NCBI RefSeq assembly: GCF_013409575.1
Contig: NZ_JACCCY010000007.1
Span: 1 to 64,000, forward strand
Length of the DNA: 64,000 nt
Origin: Macellibacteroides fermentans
GTDB taxonomy: Bacteria; Bacteroidota; Bacteroidia; Bacteroidales; Tannerellaceae
Direction: 5' to 3'
The number at the start of each line of letters is the position of its first letter. Position 1 is the first letter of the stretch. This document shows positions 8,331-18,554 of the stretch, piece by piece. The notes under the pieces were generated by a model, which was given only the letters and a program-made list of their open reading frames with translations, searched no databases and was not told where the DNA came from. The translations under genes were made by a program, and so were the position numbers.

Positions 8331-9983
8331 TCATTGAGGGGTTATTCCCTGTTCTTTGAGTAGTTGTAACCCGATATCTTTGAGTTTATATTTTTGGATC
8401 TTGCCACTTCCCGTCAATGGAAAGCCGTCAATGAAGAATACATATTTTGGTATTTTATGGCGGGCTATTTTACCCCGGCAGAAATCTTTGACAATTTCTT
8501 CGGTAAGAGTCACGCCCTCTTTTTGAATGATAAAGGCTCCTACCTCTTCTCCATATTTCTGCGAGGCGATGGCGGCAACCTGTACATCTTTTACACCTTC
8601 CAGGTGGTATAGGAACTCTTCTATTTCGCGGGGGTAAATATTTTCACCTCCCCGAATGATCATATCTTTTATCCGGCCGGTTATTACATAGTTTCCTTGT
8701 TCATTTTTGATACCCAGATCGCCGCTGTGTAACCAGCCATCCTTATCGATAACTTCGGCGGTAGCTTCCGGATTTTTATAGTAGCCTTTCATAACAAGGT
8801 ATCCGCGGCAGCATATTTCCCCCTGAACACCCTGAGGACATTCTTCTCCGGTTTCCGGATTTACAATCTTCACTTCCGTGTGAGGGTATTCTTTTCCAAC
8901 TGTAGTACATCTTTCTTCGAAGGAATCATCCAGGGTTGTATGAGTCATTCCCGGTGAACTTTCGGTAAGTCCATATACACTAGTTATATGTGTAATATGC
9001 ATCTTATCTGTTACTGCACGCATCAGCTCAATGGGGCATAAGGCTCCTGCCATGATCCCTGTTCGTAGCGAGGTGAGGTCGAACATGGAAAACATGGGAT
9101 GGTTCAATTCGGCAATAAACATGGTGGGAACGCCATAGAGAGCGGTGCACCGTTCTTTGTGAACAGAAGCCAGAACCACCAGCGGGTCAAACTTTTCCAC
9201 CATCACCTGGGTGGACCCGTGCGTAAGGCAATTCATGGTTGCCAGTACTACGCCAAAACAGTGGAACAGGGGTACACAGCAACATAGCTTATCGTTTTGT
9301 GTAAAACCCATGCCTTCTCCTGTAAAGAGTCCGTTGTTTGTTATATTGTGATGTGTGAGCATTACACCTTTTGGGAATCCGGTGGTTCCAGAGGTATATT
9401 GCATATTGGCTACGTCATGACATGTAATGGTGGATTTTACATCGTCCAGCACTTCGTCGCTGATGTTGTCTCCCAACAGTAATAATTCGGGTGTATTGTA
9501 CATCCCTCTGAATTTTTCCTGGCCGATAAAAACCACATTCTTCATTTTGGGAAAACGGCTGCAGCTAAGATAACCTCGTTGAGAATTTCTAAGTTCGGGA
9601 ATCATTTCGTAGACCATGTCTACATAGTTTCCGTCAAATACCCCTTCGGTAATACATAAGGTGTGTAAATCCGAATTTTCAACAAGAAATTCCAGTTCGT
9701 GCTGCTTGTAATTGGTATTTACAGTTACCAATACCGCTCCGATTTTAGCTCCGGCATACAGAAAGGTAAGCCAGTCGGGAACATTGGTTGCCCAGATTCC
9801 TACATGGGTTCCTTTTGTTACACCGATAGCCAGCAATCCTTTGGCCATTTTGTCTACCCGTTCGTTAAACTCCTTCCAGGTGAAACGCAGGTCGCGGTCC
9901 GAATAAACAAGGTATTCTTTATCGGGTGTTGTCTCGGCCCAATGCTCAAGCCATTGTCCGATTGTTTTGTCTTGTAATTCCAT
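8331..9983 (-). CDS. Acyl-CoA synthetase (AMP-forming, FadD/medium-long chain type)
   Basis: This 550-residue ANL-superfamily adenylate-forming enzyme joins a carboxylic (fatty) acid to CoA through an acyl-AMP. The P-loop-like motif [12 protein letters not shown] is near residue 197, the A5-type motif YGLTESSPG near 340, the hinge motif [32 protein letters not shown] near 420-450, and the catalytic Lys near the C-terminus in [12 protein letters not shown]. Length is normal. It lies 13 bp downstream of an XRE-cupin regulator on the same strand, so the two form an operon and the regulator probably senses a related metabolite. Chain length preference cannot be read from the sequence. Confidence 0.92.
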   Translation of the reverse strand: MELQDKTIGQWLEHWAETTPDKEYLVYSDRDLRFTWKEFNERVDKMAKGLLAIGVTKGTHVGIWATNVPDWLTFLYAGAKIGAVLVTVNTNYKQHELEFLVENSDLHTLCITEGVFDGNYVDMVYEMIPELRNSQRGYLSCSRFPKMKNVVFIGQEKFRGMYNTPELLLLGDNISDEVLDDVKSTITCHDVANMQYTSGTTGFPKGVMLTHHNITNNGLFTGEGMGFTQNDKLCCCVPLFHCFGVVLATMNCLTHGSTQVMVEKFDPLVVLASVHKERCTALYGVPTMFIAELNHPMFSMFDLTSLRTGIMAGALCPIELMRAVTDKMHITHITSVYGLTESSPGMTHTTLDDSFEERCTTVGKEYPHTEVKIVNPETGEECPQGVQGEICCRGYLVMKGYYKNPEATAEVIDKDGWLHSGDLGIKNEQGNYVITGRIKDMIIRGGENIYPREIEEFLYHLEGVKDVQVAAIASQKYGEEVGAFIIQKEGVTLTEEIVKDFCRGKIARHKIPKYVFFIDGFPLTGSGKIQKYKLKDIGLQLLKEQGITPQ

Positions 9984-9996
9984 AAAGAGATGATAA

Positions 9997-10581
9997 TTAG
10001 TATGGCGTATATACTACAGCCAGTATTTTAGCTGTACTGCCGGCTCCGGCATGTACATGATGGGCTACAATCGAATCGTAATAAATGCTGTCTCCCTCTT
10101 CAAGGATGTAGGTGTTTTTGCCGTAATTGATCTCTACGATACCTTCAAGAACATAGATAAATTCTTCGCCTTCGTGTGTGGAAAGGATAAAATCTACGCC
10201 CGATGACGAGGCAATATCGATCAGGAACGGCTCCATGTGTCGTCCCGACTTTGCTTTCGACAAGGAATGGTATTCCATGTGCTTGCGTGCTTTGGTGGCA
10301 TTGTTTGAGAAGCTTATACTTTCTGTAGCGGTATTGTTGTCTTGTTTCCGACAAATAACCGGACCCAGCTCTGTCTGATCGTCGAGGAATGTGCCCAGAC
10401 GAACTCCCAGCACGCGGGCAATCTTGATTAACGGAGCCAGGGAAGGAAAATCAAGACTTCCTTCTATACGCTCTACCTGATCTACACTTAATCCGGAGCG
10501 TTCGGCAACTTCCTGAACGGTGAGGTTTTTGGATTCGCGGATGCGTTGTATTTTTGCTCCTATAATCTTGTTATTTCCCAT
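9997..10581 (-). CDS. XRE-family regulator with C-terminal cupin domain
   Basis: This 194-residue protein has an N-terminal HTH_3 domain (about residues 8-62, [20 protein letters not shown] with the recognition helix VDQVERIEG) and a C-terminal cupin_2 domain (about 115-190, [36 protein letters not shown]). This is the common bacterial arrangement of a DNA-binding head and a small-molecule-binding barrel. It is the first gene of a two-gene operon with the acyl-CoA ligase, so it probably controls that ligase and itself. The ligand is unknown. Confidence 0.92.
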   Translation of the reverse strand: MGNNKIIGAKIQRIRESKNLTVQEVAERSGLSVDQVERIEGSLDFPSLAPLIKIARVLGVRLGTFLDDQTELGPVICRKQDNNTATESISFSNNATKARKHMEYHSLSKAKSGRHMEPFLIDIASSSGVDFILSTHEGEEFIYVLEGIVEINYGKNTYILEEGDSIYYDSIVAHHVHAGAGSTAKILAVVYTPY

Positions 10582-10644
10582 GATAATTAAGTTGTATGTA
10601 TTTTATTAATTTTTCGGCTGATTATAATTTGTTACAAAACACGG

Positions 10645-10652
10645 CAAAAATA
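10645..10652 (-). promoter_or_regulatory. -7 box of the XRE-cupin/acyl-CoA ligase operon
   Basis: Minus-strand TATTTTTG fits TAnnTTTG and lies 63 bp upstream of the regulator start. The long leader leaves room for an operator. No good -33 element is seen at standard spacing. Confidence 0.5.
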
Positions 10653-10733
10653 CATTAAATATTCAAAGATTAGGCTATTTTGTGTGGTTTTTAATCTGTT
10701 TTTTGATTAAAAGGGAGTTGTTATAACAAAAGA

Positions 10734-10764
10734 AAAGGGCCCCCTTCAATGAAGAGAGCCCTTT
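10734..10764 (-). terminator. Terminator of rpsO
   Basis: AAAGGGC arms (10734-10740 and 10758-10764) enclose a second inner stem around CTTCATTGAAG. On the minus strand the hairpin is followed by a T-rich stretch. It lies about 20 bp after the rpsO stop. Confidence 0.8.
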
Positions 10765-10785
10765 AACTTCCTGAGAAGTTGTTTC

Positions 10786-11055
10786 TTACTTTCTGATACC
10801 AAGTTCTTTGATGATTGCACGATATCTTTCGATGTCTTTAGCAATTAGGTAATCCAGTAAACGACGACGTTTACCTACCAACATTTTAAGAGCTCTTGAA
10901 GTACTATAATCTTTGTGATTCTTTTTCAAGTGTTCTGTTAAATGAGAAATGCGGAAAGTGAAAAGAGCGATCTGGCTTTCTGCAGAACCTGTGTCTGCGC
11001 TAGACTTTCCGTACTTTTCGAAAAGTTCTGCCTTTTTAGCTGAATCTAAATACAT
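10786..11055 (-). CDS. rpsO: 30S ribosomal protein S15
   Basis: This 89-residue primary 16S rRNA-binding protein of the small subunit platform has the full S15 length. Conserved stretches are TGSAESQIALFTFRISHLTEHLK (residues 22-44, with the T-G-S-x-E-x-Q signature) and HKDYSTSRALKMLVGKRRRLLDYL (about 47-70). It is monocistronic, divergent from bipA, with a well-formed promoter (11101-11131) and its own terminator. Confidence 0.98.
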   Translation of the reverse strand: MYLDSAKKAELFEKYGKSSADTGSAESQIALFTFRISHLTEHLKKNHKDYSTSRALKMLVGKRRRLLDYLIAKDIERYRAIIKELGIRK

Positions 11056-11100
11056 GAATTCTACTTTTAAAAAATTAATACTATTGTTTCAAAGCGTGCG

Positions 11101-11131
11101 CAAAGGTAGCCATTAGTTTTTTGATAGACAA
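11101..11131 (-). promoter_or_regulatory. Promoter of rpsO
   Basis: On the minus strand TTG (11129-11131) is followed by 20 bp and TACCTTTG (11101-11108), which is the standard Bacteroidota -33/-7 layout. It lies 46 bp upstream of the start codon. Confidence 0.75.
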
Positions 11132-11173
11132 CACTTTTACTTTTCTTTTTTTCCATATGAAAGGAATTTGTCG

Positions 11174-11181
11174 TAAATTTG
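11174..11181 (+). promoter_or_regulatory. -7 box of the bipA promoter
   Basis: TAAATTTG fits TAnnTTTG and lies 20 bp before the ATG at 11202. It rules out the longer in-frame start at 11121. Confidence 0.6.
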
Positions 11182-11201
11182 CAGCCAATAAATTAGTCTC
11201 A

Positions 11202-12998
11202 ATGCAAAAGATTAGAAACATCGCGATTATCGCGCACGTGGATCACGGTAAAACAACGCTCGTTGACAAAATGTTATTAGCAGGTAAGCTTTTCCGTGAA
11301 GGACAGGCAGAACCCGACCAGTTTTTGGATAGTAATGACCTTGAGCGCGAAAGAGGTATTACGATTCTTTCCAAGAACGTATCCATTACTTACAATGATT
11401 ATAAAATCAACATTATTGATACTCCGGGGCACGCCGACTTTGGTGGCGAGGTTGAAAGAGTATTGAATATGGCCGACGGTGTTTTATTGTTAGTAGATGC
11501 GTTTGAAGGCCCAATGCCTCAAACCCGTTTTGTACTGCAGAAGGCCATCCAGCTCGGATTAAAACCAATTGTAGTTGTTAATAAAGTAGATAAACCAAAC
11601 TGCAGACCGTCTGAAGTTCAGGAAATGGTGTTCGATCTGATGTTTAGTCTGGACGCCACCGAAGAACAGTTGGACTTCCCGACAATTTATGGCTCTGCTA
11701 AAAATGGTTGGATGTCTACCGACTGGAATGAACCTAAAGAAGATATTTCCGCATTGCTTGATGCAATCATAGAATATATCCCCGAACCTGTAACATTGGA
11801 AGGTACTCCGCAGATGCTTATCACTTCGCTCGACTTCTCCAAATATGTGGGTCGTATTGCCATCGGTCGCGTACACCGTGGTGAATTGAGAGAGGGGCAG
11901 GATGTGATGCTTTGCAAGCGTGACGGTTCTATGGTAAAATCACGCATCAAGGAGGTGAATGTATTTGAAGGTCTGGGTCGTAGTAAAGTGAACTCGGTTA
12001 AATCGGGTGATATCTGTGCCCTTATCGGCATCGAAGGTTTTGAAATTGGAGAAACTATTGCCGATTTTCTGGAGCCCGAGGCTTTACCTACCATTGCGAT
12101 CGACGAACCTACCATGTCTATGTTGTTTACAATCAACAATTCTCCCTTCTACGGAAAAGATGGAAAGTTTGTAACATCACGTCATATATTTGAACGTCTG
12201 CAGAAAGAACTTGATAAGAACCTGGCATTACGTGTGGAACCTACCGACTCGGCCGATTCGTGGCTGGTATACGGTCGTGGTGTATTGCACTTGTCTGTAC
12301 TTATCGAAACAATGCGTCGCGAAGGATACGAATTACAGGTGGGTCAGCCTCAGGTAATCATCAAAGAAATCGATGGCGTAAAATGTGAGCCGGTTGAAGA
12401 GCTTACCATTAACCTCCCCGAAGAGTGTTCAAGCCGTATCATTGATATGGTTACAAAACGCAAAGGCGAAATGAGAATGATGGAGAGCAAGAACGATCGT
12501 ATCCATCTTCAGTTCATCATTCCTTCACGTGGTATTATCGGGTTGAACAACGCAGTGCTTACTGCTTCGGCAGGTGAAGCCATAATGGCTCATCGTTTCA
12601 TCGAATTCCAACCCTGGAAAGGGGATATTGAACGTCGTGCCAATGGCGCGATTATCGCTATGGAAGCGGGTACGGCTTTTGCTTATGCATTAAATAACCT
12701 TCAATCAAGAGGACGCTTTTTTGTTAGTCCCCAGGAAGATGTGTATGCCGGTCAGATTGTGGGTGAGCATTCGAAAGAAGGAGACTTGGTCGTAAATGTC
12801 ACTAAGTCGAAGAAGCTTACCAATATGCGTGCATCCGGATCGGATGATAAGGTTTCTTTGGCTCCTCCGGTTGTATTCAGTCTGGAGGATGCGTTGGAAT
12901 ATATCAAAGCCGACGAGTATGTGGAGGTTACACCTAACAGCATGCGTCTGCGTAAAATTGTTCTCGACGAGAATGAGCGCAAGCGTATGAGCAGATAA
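11202..12998 (+). CDS. typA: Ribosome-associated translational GTPase TypA/BipA
   Basis: This 598-residue translational GTPase has G1 [10 protein letters not shown] (residues 11-20), the switch I/G2 region RERGITI, G3 [12 protein letters not shown]4 NKVDKP and a C-terminal BipA-specific domain (about 490-598). It binds the 70S ribosome at the elongation factor site and supports ribosome assembly and stress or cold growth in other bacteria. The start at [16 protein letters not shown] is chosen from family alignment and from the -7 box upstream. It is divergent from rpsO and followed by a strong terminator. Confidence 0.97.
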   Translation: MQKIRNIAIIAHVDHGKTTLVDKMLLAGKLFREGQAEPDQFLDSNDLERERGITILSKNVSITYNDYKINIIDTPGHADFGGEVERVLNMADGVLLLVDAFEGPMPQTRFVLQKAIQLGLKPIVVVNKVDKPNCRPSEVQEMVFDLMFSLDATEEQLDFPTIYGSAKNGWMSTDWNEPKEDISALLDAIIEYIPEPVTLEGTPQMLITSLDFSKYVGRIAIGRVHRGELREGQDVMLCKRDGSMVKSRIKEVNVFEGLGRSKVNSVKSGDICALIGIEGFEIGETIADFLEPEALPTIAIDEPTMSMLFTINNSPFYGKDGKFVTSRHIFERLQKELDKNLALRVEPTDSADSWLVYGRGVLHLSVLIETMRREGYELQVGQPQVIIKEIDGVKCEPVEELTINLPEECSSRIIDMVTKRKGEMRMMESKNDRIHLQFIIPSRGIIGLNNAVLTASAGEAIMAHRFIEFQPWKGDIERRANGAIIAMEAGTAFAYALNNLQSRGRFFVSPQEDVYAGQIVGEHSKEGDLVVNVTKSKKLTNMRASGSDDKVSLAPPVVFSLEDALEYIKADEYVEVTPNSMRLRKIVLDENERKRMSR

Positions 12999-13015
12999 TA
13001 TATCCATCTTTAGAT

Positions 13016-13052
13016 AAAAAGGGTGCCGGATTTGATTCCGGCACCCTTTTTT
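13016..13052 (+). terminator. Terminator of typA/bipA
   Basis: AAAAAGGGTGCCGGA (13016-13030) pairs with TCCGGCACCCTTTTTT (13037-13052). The stem is GC-rich with a T-run, about 18 bp after the stop codon. Confidence 0.9.
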
Positions 13053-13094
13053 ATGTTCGCCCAGCACGAACGTCTTCTAGCGGGTCTTATATAA

Positions 13095-13126
13095 ATAAAG
13101 CCCCAGGCGGATGCCTGAGGCTTTAT
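13095..13126 (-). terminator. Terminator of the OmpA/TPR lipoprotein gene
   Basis: ATAAAGCCCCAGGC (13095-13108) pairs with GCCTGAGGCTTTAT (13113-13126) around a GGAT loop. It lies about 22 bp beyond the stop of the minus-strand gene. Confidence 0.8.
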
Positions 13127-13148
13127 CGTATTTAATAAAATGTAGTTC

Positions 13149-14840
13149 TTACTTTACTAAAGCAGAGAATGCAGCATCAGCAGCAAATTTTGCAAATTCA
13201 AGATCCTTAGCAGCTTCTTTAGCCATGGCCTTGTCTTTTGCAATAGATGATTTCAAATTGCTGATTACACCGTTAACGTTGTTTGTACGAGCAGCAACAA
13301 CAGCTTTCAAATAATCTGTTGTAGCGTCTGCGTTAGCAACACCGTCTAATGTTTGCTGAGCTTTGCTGTAGTCCTTTACAAGGATCTGAGCTAAAGCAGC
13401 GTTATTGCTCTTTGTTGCACCGAAAGAGTTAACAGCCTTAGCGTATTCGCCTTTTTCAAGGTAAAGAACGCCCAGAGCTTCACTTAATTCAGCAACACCT
13501 GCAGCGCTACCAAACAATTGTTCAGCCTTAGCCTGGTCACCCTTAGTTAAAGCGATCAAACCTAAGTTCATGTTAGATTCGTTGTTTGCCTTAACAGAAT
13601 TAGCTTTATTGAACATTGCTTCAGCAGCAGACAAATCACCGTTCAGGAAGTTGATCATACCAACGTTGTTGTATGTACGGTAATCGCTAGGGAACAATTC
13701 AACAGCTTTTTTGTAGATTGCTTCTTTTTCTGCAGTTGTTTTTGCCAAAGCACCAGCATAAAGAAGTTCTTCTACTGTAAGAGCTTTTGCATCCGTTTTA
13801 GCAAGGTTGGCAATTTCGTCGTCTGATTTACCAATGATTTCGATATTGGCAGTCAAACGTGAACGACGCAACTGAGGAAGAATTTCGTCAGCAAGGTTGC
13901 TGTAAACTGCAGAGATATTCTTGATTTCTTTTTCTCTCTGTTCTGGATCGTTGTACATTGAAAGAACGCGAAGAACCAAGTCTTTGTCCTGAAGGTTAGA
14001 GTTGGCAACCAATTCTTTGAAACCTTCCCAGTCTTCAGCTGTGTAACGAGCGTCTACCGGAGCATCGATTTTTTCTTTCTTCAATTCTTTAGCAAGATAT
14101 TTAGAAGTGTTCTTTTCACGCTTTTCAGCAAGACCTGTATTCAGATCAAGACCACCATCAGGAGAAGCATATGCAGAAATTTCGATAGCTACATTTTGGT
14201 TAGGAGCTTCGTTTGCATTCTTAACAAGGTTTTTCCAATCAGCCAATTCGCCTTTCTTCAATTCTTTTGTGCGAAGTTCAGCTTGTTGGATAAGGAACAT
14301 GATGTTTGCATTGTGAGCTTCTTTAATGATGCGTTGGAACTTATCGGCAGCCAAAGCTGGAGTTGCAGTTCCTGCGTCAGCCAAAGCTGAAGTTGCAATA
14401 ACACCTTCGCCAATCTTGATGTCGGGAAGAGCTACTGTTTTGTTCTTGATTTTAGCTTCGAAAGTCAGATATAATTCTGATTTCTTCATTTCAGGCTTGT
14501 AAGTGAAAGAAGATTTCATTGTAACATTGGCTCCTGCAGCTTGAGGAATTACCTGGTTGTTACCATTTACTTTTTCACCTTGGTATGTGTAAGCTGTGCC
14601 CCATGCTTCGCCACCTTCATACCTTAAAACCGGAGTTACAGTTACAACAGCGTTTTTGTTGAACCATTTTGCCGGGAATGTAGCATTGATTGTTACAGGA
14701 ACTTTGCCACCGATTGCCTCAAGTGGCTGCGGTTCGGCCTTGATGTACTGTTCTGCTAACGGTTTCAACTTGCTTGAGCAAGAAGAAAAGGTTACAATTG
14801 TTGCCAAAATGAAAAATGGCAAGAAAAACTTTTTGTTCAT
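13149..14840 (-). CDS. OmpA-like/TPR outer-envelope lipoprotein
   Basis: This 563-residue exported protein has a lipoprotein-type signal (MNKKFFLPFFILATIVTFSSCSSK, lipid Cys about residue 21). It continues with a beta-rich domain (about 30-140), an OmpA-C-like segment (about 215-275, ISAYASPDGGLDLNTGLAEKRE, resembling the peptidoglycan-binding core) and TPR helices (about 365-480, FPSDYRTYNNVGMINFLNGDLSAAEAMF and the two following units). A C-terminal helical tail, rich in Ala and Lys, closes it. Large lipoproteins of this layout are abundant in Porphyromonas and Parabacteroides and probably link the outer membrane to peptidoglycan; the exact role is not established. It has its own promoter and terminator. 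Confidence 0.82.
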   Translation of the reverse strand: MNKKFFLPFFILATIVTFSSCSSKLKPLAEQYIKAEPQPLEAIGGKVPVTINATFPAKWFNKNAVVTVTPVLRYEGGEAWGTAYTYQGEKVNGNNQVIPQAAGANVTMKSSFTYKPEMKKSELYLTFEAKIKNKTVALPDIKIGEGVIATSALADAGTATPALAADKFQRIIKEAHNANIMFLIQQAELRTKELKKGELADWKNLVKNANEAPNQNVAIEISAYASPDGGLDLNTGLAEKREKNTSKYLAKELKKEKIDAPVDARYTAEDWEGFKELVANSNLQDKDLVLRVLSMYNDPEQREKEIKNISAVYSNLADEILPQLRRSRLTANIEIIGKSDDEIANLAKTDAKALTVEELLYAGALAKTTAEKEAIYKKAVELFPSDYRTYNNVGMINFLNGDLSAAEAMFNKANSVKANNESNMNLGLIALTKGDQAKAEQLFGSAAGVAELSEALGVLYLEKGEYAKAVNSFGATKSNNAALAQILVKDYSKAQQTLDGVANADATTDYLKAVVAARTNNVNGVISNLKSSIAKDKAMAKEAAKDLEFAKFAADAAFSALVK

Positions 14841-14911
14841 AATTTGATGTAAGTTTAAAATGATATTTATGTATTTATATTCACTTCTTTTGCTTATTAT
14901 ACATTAGCCTG

Positions 14912-14919
14912 CAAAACTA
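14912..14919 (-). promoter_or_regulatory. -7 box of the OmpA/TPR lipoprotein gene
   Basis: Minus-strand TAGTTTTG fits TAnnTTTG, about 72 bp upstream of the start, which implies a leader of about 65 nt. The rest of the AT-rich gap 14841-15144 shows no gene. Confidence 0.55.
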
Positions 14920-15144
14920 AAGTATTATTTTAAGGAAGTATAGAATTCCGGTCATAAAATGTCACTAATTTAATACTTATTAATGAAAGTAGACCATGTT
15001 TAATTAATATAAAATTAAATTTTATATACGATGACCTTTTATATAATTCTATTACTTCAAGTCTAAAGAAACGATTACTTGTCTAAAATACGTATAATTT
15101 TCATAGGCAAAAAATATATTTTAGTTTATTGATACAATTAAATA

Positions 15145-17415
15145 TTAAAGTACAATTTTTGTTGCATATCTGTTTTTCCCGGCCTTTACTTTAACGATAT
15201 AGATTCCTCGTGAAAGATGGCCCACAGGTAACGTAATGCGCTCTGAACGGAAAGAATTCGTTTGGATCAACTTGCCGGTAACCGACAATAATTCCACCTG
15301 TACAGATTCCGTTGTATTGTTTGTTAAAATATAAAGCTGTTTTCTGTCTGCTCCCGTATAAACACGGATTGCCGGATTTAAATCTTCTGGTTCGATGCCG
15401 ACAGGAATTTCACCGGATGATTCCATGTATTGAACAACGGGGTCGATAAACAGGGATGTTGCAAAGTTAATCACGTTGGAAGCTTCCGTCCATTCGCCTC
15501 CACGTTTAATCCATGCCGTATTTTTGGTGGATTCTCCAGATTTGAGATTGTAAACAGCGATTGTATCACCGGCTACATTTTCAATTGTATAGGAGATATA
15601 GAATTCGTTTTCGGCAACTACCCGGGATGTAAATGGAACAAATGTTTCCATGTCGCGGTTCAAGGGCTTGTCGGTTTCTATAAAATCAGTTTTGGATGCA
15701 TCCAGATTGGTATAGGTAGGCTTGAATATTTGCGAATGGATAAGCTGACCGGGTTTGCCTGACCCGCTATGCACTGCAATTGTAACCTTACTGTCTTTCC
15801 ACGAGCCGATGGCTGAGGGAGTAACAACAAAAACACCGTGTATACGAACCTTCTCTCCTGAAATGGAATAACCTTCTGCAAAACTCTCCGGGTGGGTTGT
15901 ATTTGTTCCGAAAACAAATCCCGAGTCGGGCAACGCGACCTTGAGAGCTTCAATGTTATTTCTGTTCCCGTTGTTGGTGAGATTACTTAACCTTACAGCG
16001 GCAGCATCTCCGTAGGGATCCAATCCTTCTATTTTGTAAATTGGGAATGATGTCGGGTTCAGCCAATACTTAAGTGTAATTTCTTTTGTCGTATCCGGAG
16101 ACCACGAGTCTTTCAACGTATAATAATAGTCGTTTATCGGACCTTTTAGGGTAGGGTGTCTCGGAATAAATGTACAGTTTGAACTTCCTCCCGAAAGAGC
16201 TCCTACAACCATGTCCTGTGCATCGAAGAGTGGAGATCCTGATGACCCGCTTGCGGTTGACCCGTCATTCCACCTGGGGATATGCCAATGGTTGTTTTCT
16301 TTAAAATGGGTAATATCGAAAGATGCAACGTTCAATGTTCCAGTGTACTTATTGATCCGTTTCACAGATCCTCCCGGATGATGGATCCCGCTATAGGGAG
16401 CTACACCTGCATCCATTGCATTCCAGCCGGCATAATAGGGCCGGTAATATACAGGAGGCGTTTGCAGTAATTCCAGCAGCGCTAAATCTGTTTTCTCGTT
16501 GATGGCACATGGTACGGCAGAGACCATGGACTGCTCTTCTGTTCCCCTCATGGTTGGACTGCACACCGGACTGTTGTAGTTAAAGAAGCAGACAATGCTG
16601 CCGGCCACCTTTTCGTAATCCGGATTGGTTACATTGAACCTGTTATTGAGACAGTGTGAAGCTGTTAATAAAAACGGAGTTCCATCCCTTTCGGTGTTGT
16701 TTAGCAACGTTCCGTTGCAGAGGAAGATTCCATCTATGATCAGTAAAACGACGCTGCGTCCTACTTCTTCGTATTGATTATTATAGTTGGGGTCGCAAAC
16801 CAAGTTATCCATACAGAAATTGGTCCCGAGGTTGGGGCCAGGTTCGGCCCCTCTTAAATTGCGATAATCATGGTTTACTTCACCAACAACCAATCTTCCG
16901 GCGAATGCAGCATTGGCCGGTTCGTGGTATTCAATTATCAACTCGTCTCCCTTAACTGGGGCGACCGGAAGTATATTAAGCTTTGAATTGTTCTGATGGG
17001 TGAAAGATCCCAGGATATGGGTTTGGTCCGGATTGAAAAGGAAGACCTGACTACCCTCCGGTATTTCAAATTCTGAAAATAAGACATTGATGGAATAAGC
17101 CCCGGCCGAGCGTATACCTAACCTCCAGACTTTTGTGCCGTCTGCCATCGTAAATGAGGTTCCGGCTGTCTTTACATTTAGCGAGGTCATAAACTTATAT
17201 GCAAACCTGAATCCTCCCCGCAGATCACTTTCGTTCAATGAATCTGTGTGAAGCTCCTCGGCCACATCAAATGCAGGCATCTCCACAAAGAAATCAGCAG
17301 AGCTACTCTTGAGAGTAAGCATTGGAAGAGGGGATCCTCCATGGCTGATTTGTGCGACTCCTTTAGCAGTTATGCAAAGAAGAACGAGTACTAGGGCAAC
17401 AATATTTGTTTTCAT
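15145..17415 (-). CDS. Secreted trypsin-like serine protease with T9SS sorting domain
   Basis: This 756-residue protein has a signal peptide (MKTNIVALVLVLLCITAKGVAQ), an N-terminal domain of about 200 residues, and a lysyl-endopeptidase-like chymotrypsin-fold domain. The catalytic triad is visible as His in LLTASHC (residue 254), Asp in TDLALLEL (310) and Ser in SGSSGSPLFD (394). Many Cys residues (NFCMDNLVC, CNGT, SHC, VCSPT) suggest disulfides. The last 75 residues, starting PAIRVYTGADRKQLYI and ending RYATKIVL, form a type A T9SS C-terminal sorting domain, so it should be exported through the outer membrane by the Por/Gld system encoded at 24528-30658. The start at MKTN is preferred over an upstream in-frame codon at 17442. 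Confidence 0.92.
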   Translation of the reverse strand: MKTNIVALVLVLLCITAKGVAQISHGGSPLPMLTLKSSSADFFVEMPAFDVAEELHTDSLNESDLRGGFRFAYKFMTSLNVKTAGTSFTMADGTKVWRLGIRSAGAYSINVLFSEFEIPEGSQVFLFNPDQTHILGSFTHQNNSKLNILPVAPVKGDELIIEYHEPANAAFAGRLVVGEVNHDYRNLRGAEPGPNLGTNFCMDNLVCDPNYNNQYEEVGRSVVLLIIDGIFLCNGTLLNNTERDGTPFLLTASHCLNNRFNVTNPDYEKVAGSIVCFFNYNSPVCSPTMRGTEEQSMVSAVPCAINEKTDLALLELLQTPPVYYRPYYAGWNAMDAGVAPYSGIHHPGGSVKRINKYTGTLNVASFDITHFKENNHWHIPRWNDGSTASGSSGSPLFDAQDMVVGALSGGSSNCTFIPRHPTLKGPINDYYYTLKDSWSPDTTKEITLKYWLNPTSFPIYKIEGLDPYGDAAAVRLSNLTNNGNRNNIEALKVALPDSGFVFGTNTTHPESFAEGYSISGEKVRIHGVFVVTPSAIGSWKDSKVTIAVHSGSGKPGQLIHSQIFKPTYTNLDASKTDFIETDKPLNRDMETFVPFTSRVVAENEFYISYTIENVAGDTIAVYNLKSGESTKNTAWIKRGGEWTEASNVINFATSLFIDPVVQYMESSGEIPVGIEPEDLNPAIRVYTGADRKQLYILTNNTTESVQVELLSVTGKLIQTNSFRSERITLPVGHLSRGIYIVKVKAGKNRYATKIVL

Positions 17416-17546
17416 ATATTTTATGTAGGCAAAATTACACATAATTATTTGTTAATTGATTTAACTCAAGTTCTTTTTCAACTTTTATTTGTTTATTTTG
17501 CTGAAAATAGCTTAGTAAATCTTTCGCGCTGAATGTCAGATCTTTT

Positions 17547-18461
17547 TTATTGACTTTTTTGCCGGCTTCTGGGATGATGATCCAGGATTTCGTTTCGTAA
17601 GAATTCGCGGTCGATATGGGTGTAAATTTCTGTGGTTGTGATTTTTTCGTGACCTAGCATCAGTTGTATTGCCCGAAGGTTGGCACCTCCCTCAAGTAAG
17701 TGGGTGGCAAAGGAATGGCGGAATGTATGCGGACTGATATTTTTGGTGATGCCAGCCAAAACTGCCTGTTCTTTGATGATGTGGAAAACCATGATACGAG
17801 ACAATCCGGTTCCCCGGCGACTAAGGAACAGGAAATCATCGTAACCCTTTTTTATTTGAACGGCATTACGGTCAAAAAGATACAGGCGTATTTCTTTAAG
17901 GGCGGTATCTGAAATGGGAACTAAGCGCTGCTTGCTTCCTTTGCCTTCTACCCGAATGAATCCTTCGTTAAAGTAAACATCCGGAAACCGAAGATTTATC
18001 AGTTCGGAAACACGAAGTCCGCAGCTGTAAAGAACCTCCAGCATGGCCCTGTTTCGCTGCCCCTCCGCCTTTGAAAGGTCAATGCTGTCCAGTAGTCTGT
18101 TGATTTCATTGATTGACAGCACTTCGGGTAGTTTAAGTCCTATTTTGGGAGCTTCCAACAATTCAGTCGGGTCGCTTGTTATATATTCATCAATGAGTAA
18201 GAAATGATAAAAGGATTTGATGCCTGATAAAATACGTGCCTGAGAGCGTGGATGAATTCCTATATCATGTAATTGTGAGATAAATTGTTGCAAATCAAGA
18301 TAAGTTATGCCTGTTATGTCCAGATTTTCAGTTTTCGCATAGGATACTAATTTCTCTAAGTCACGCATGTATGCGTCCACTGAATTCGGTGATAGCGATT
18401 TTTCGAGGCGAATATATGTATGGTATTTACTTATAATATCTTTACCCAATTGCTTTGTCAT
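17547..18461 (-). CDS. xerD: Site-specific tyrosine recombinase XerD
   Basis: This 304-residue tyrosine recombinase has an N-terminal SAM-like core-binding domain (about 10-95) and a catalytic domain (about 110-295). Catalytic residues are Arg150 in CGLRVSEL, Lys173 in VEGKGSK, His245 and Arg248 in SPHTFRHSF, His271 in LMLGHEKI and Tyr280 in TEIYTHI. The length and complete residue set fit the housekeeping Xer recombinase that resolves chromosome dimers at dif with FtsK, rather than a phage integrase. It is divergent from aroQ. XerC cannot be fully excluded, but the sequence is of the XerD type usual in this group. Confidence 0.92.
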   Translation of the reverse strand: MTKQLGKDIISKYHTYIRLEKSLSPNSVDAYMRDLEKLVSYAKTENLDITGITYLDLQQFISQLHDIGIHPRSQARILSGIKSFYHFLLIDEYITSDPTELLEAPKIGLKLPEVLSINEINRLLDSIDLSKAEGQRNRAMLEVLYSCGLRVSELINLRFPDVYFNEGFIRVEGKGSKQRLVPISDTALKEIRLYLFDRNAVQIKKGYDDFLFLSRRGTGLSRIMVFHIIKEQAVLAGITKNISPHTFRHSFATHLLEGGANLRAIQLMLGHEKITTTEIYTHIDREFLRNEILDHHPRSRQKSQ

Positions 18462-18492
18462 AGTTTATATCAATTTTGTCAAATAAAATCAT

Positions 18493-18500
18493 TATCTTTG
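18493..18500 (+). promoter_or_regulatory. -7 box upstream of aroQ
   Basis: TATCTTTG fits TAnnTTTG and lies 54 bp before the aroQ start in the divergent xerD-aroQ gap. Confidence 0.5.
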
Positions 18501-18554
18501 CCGGATATTTTCCAACCCTGTGGTATGGGGCAAAGGTAATAAACTTACAATAAA

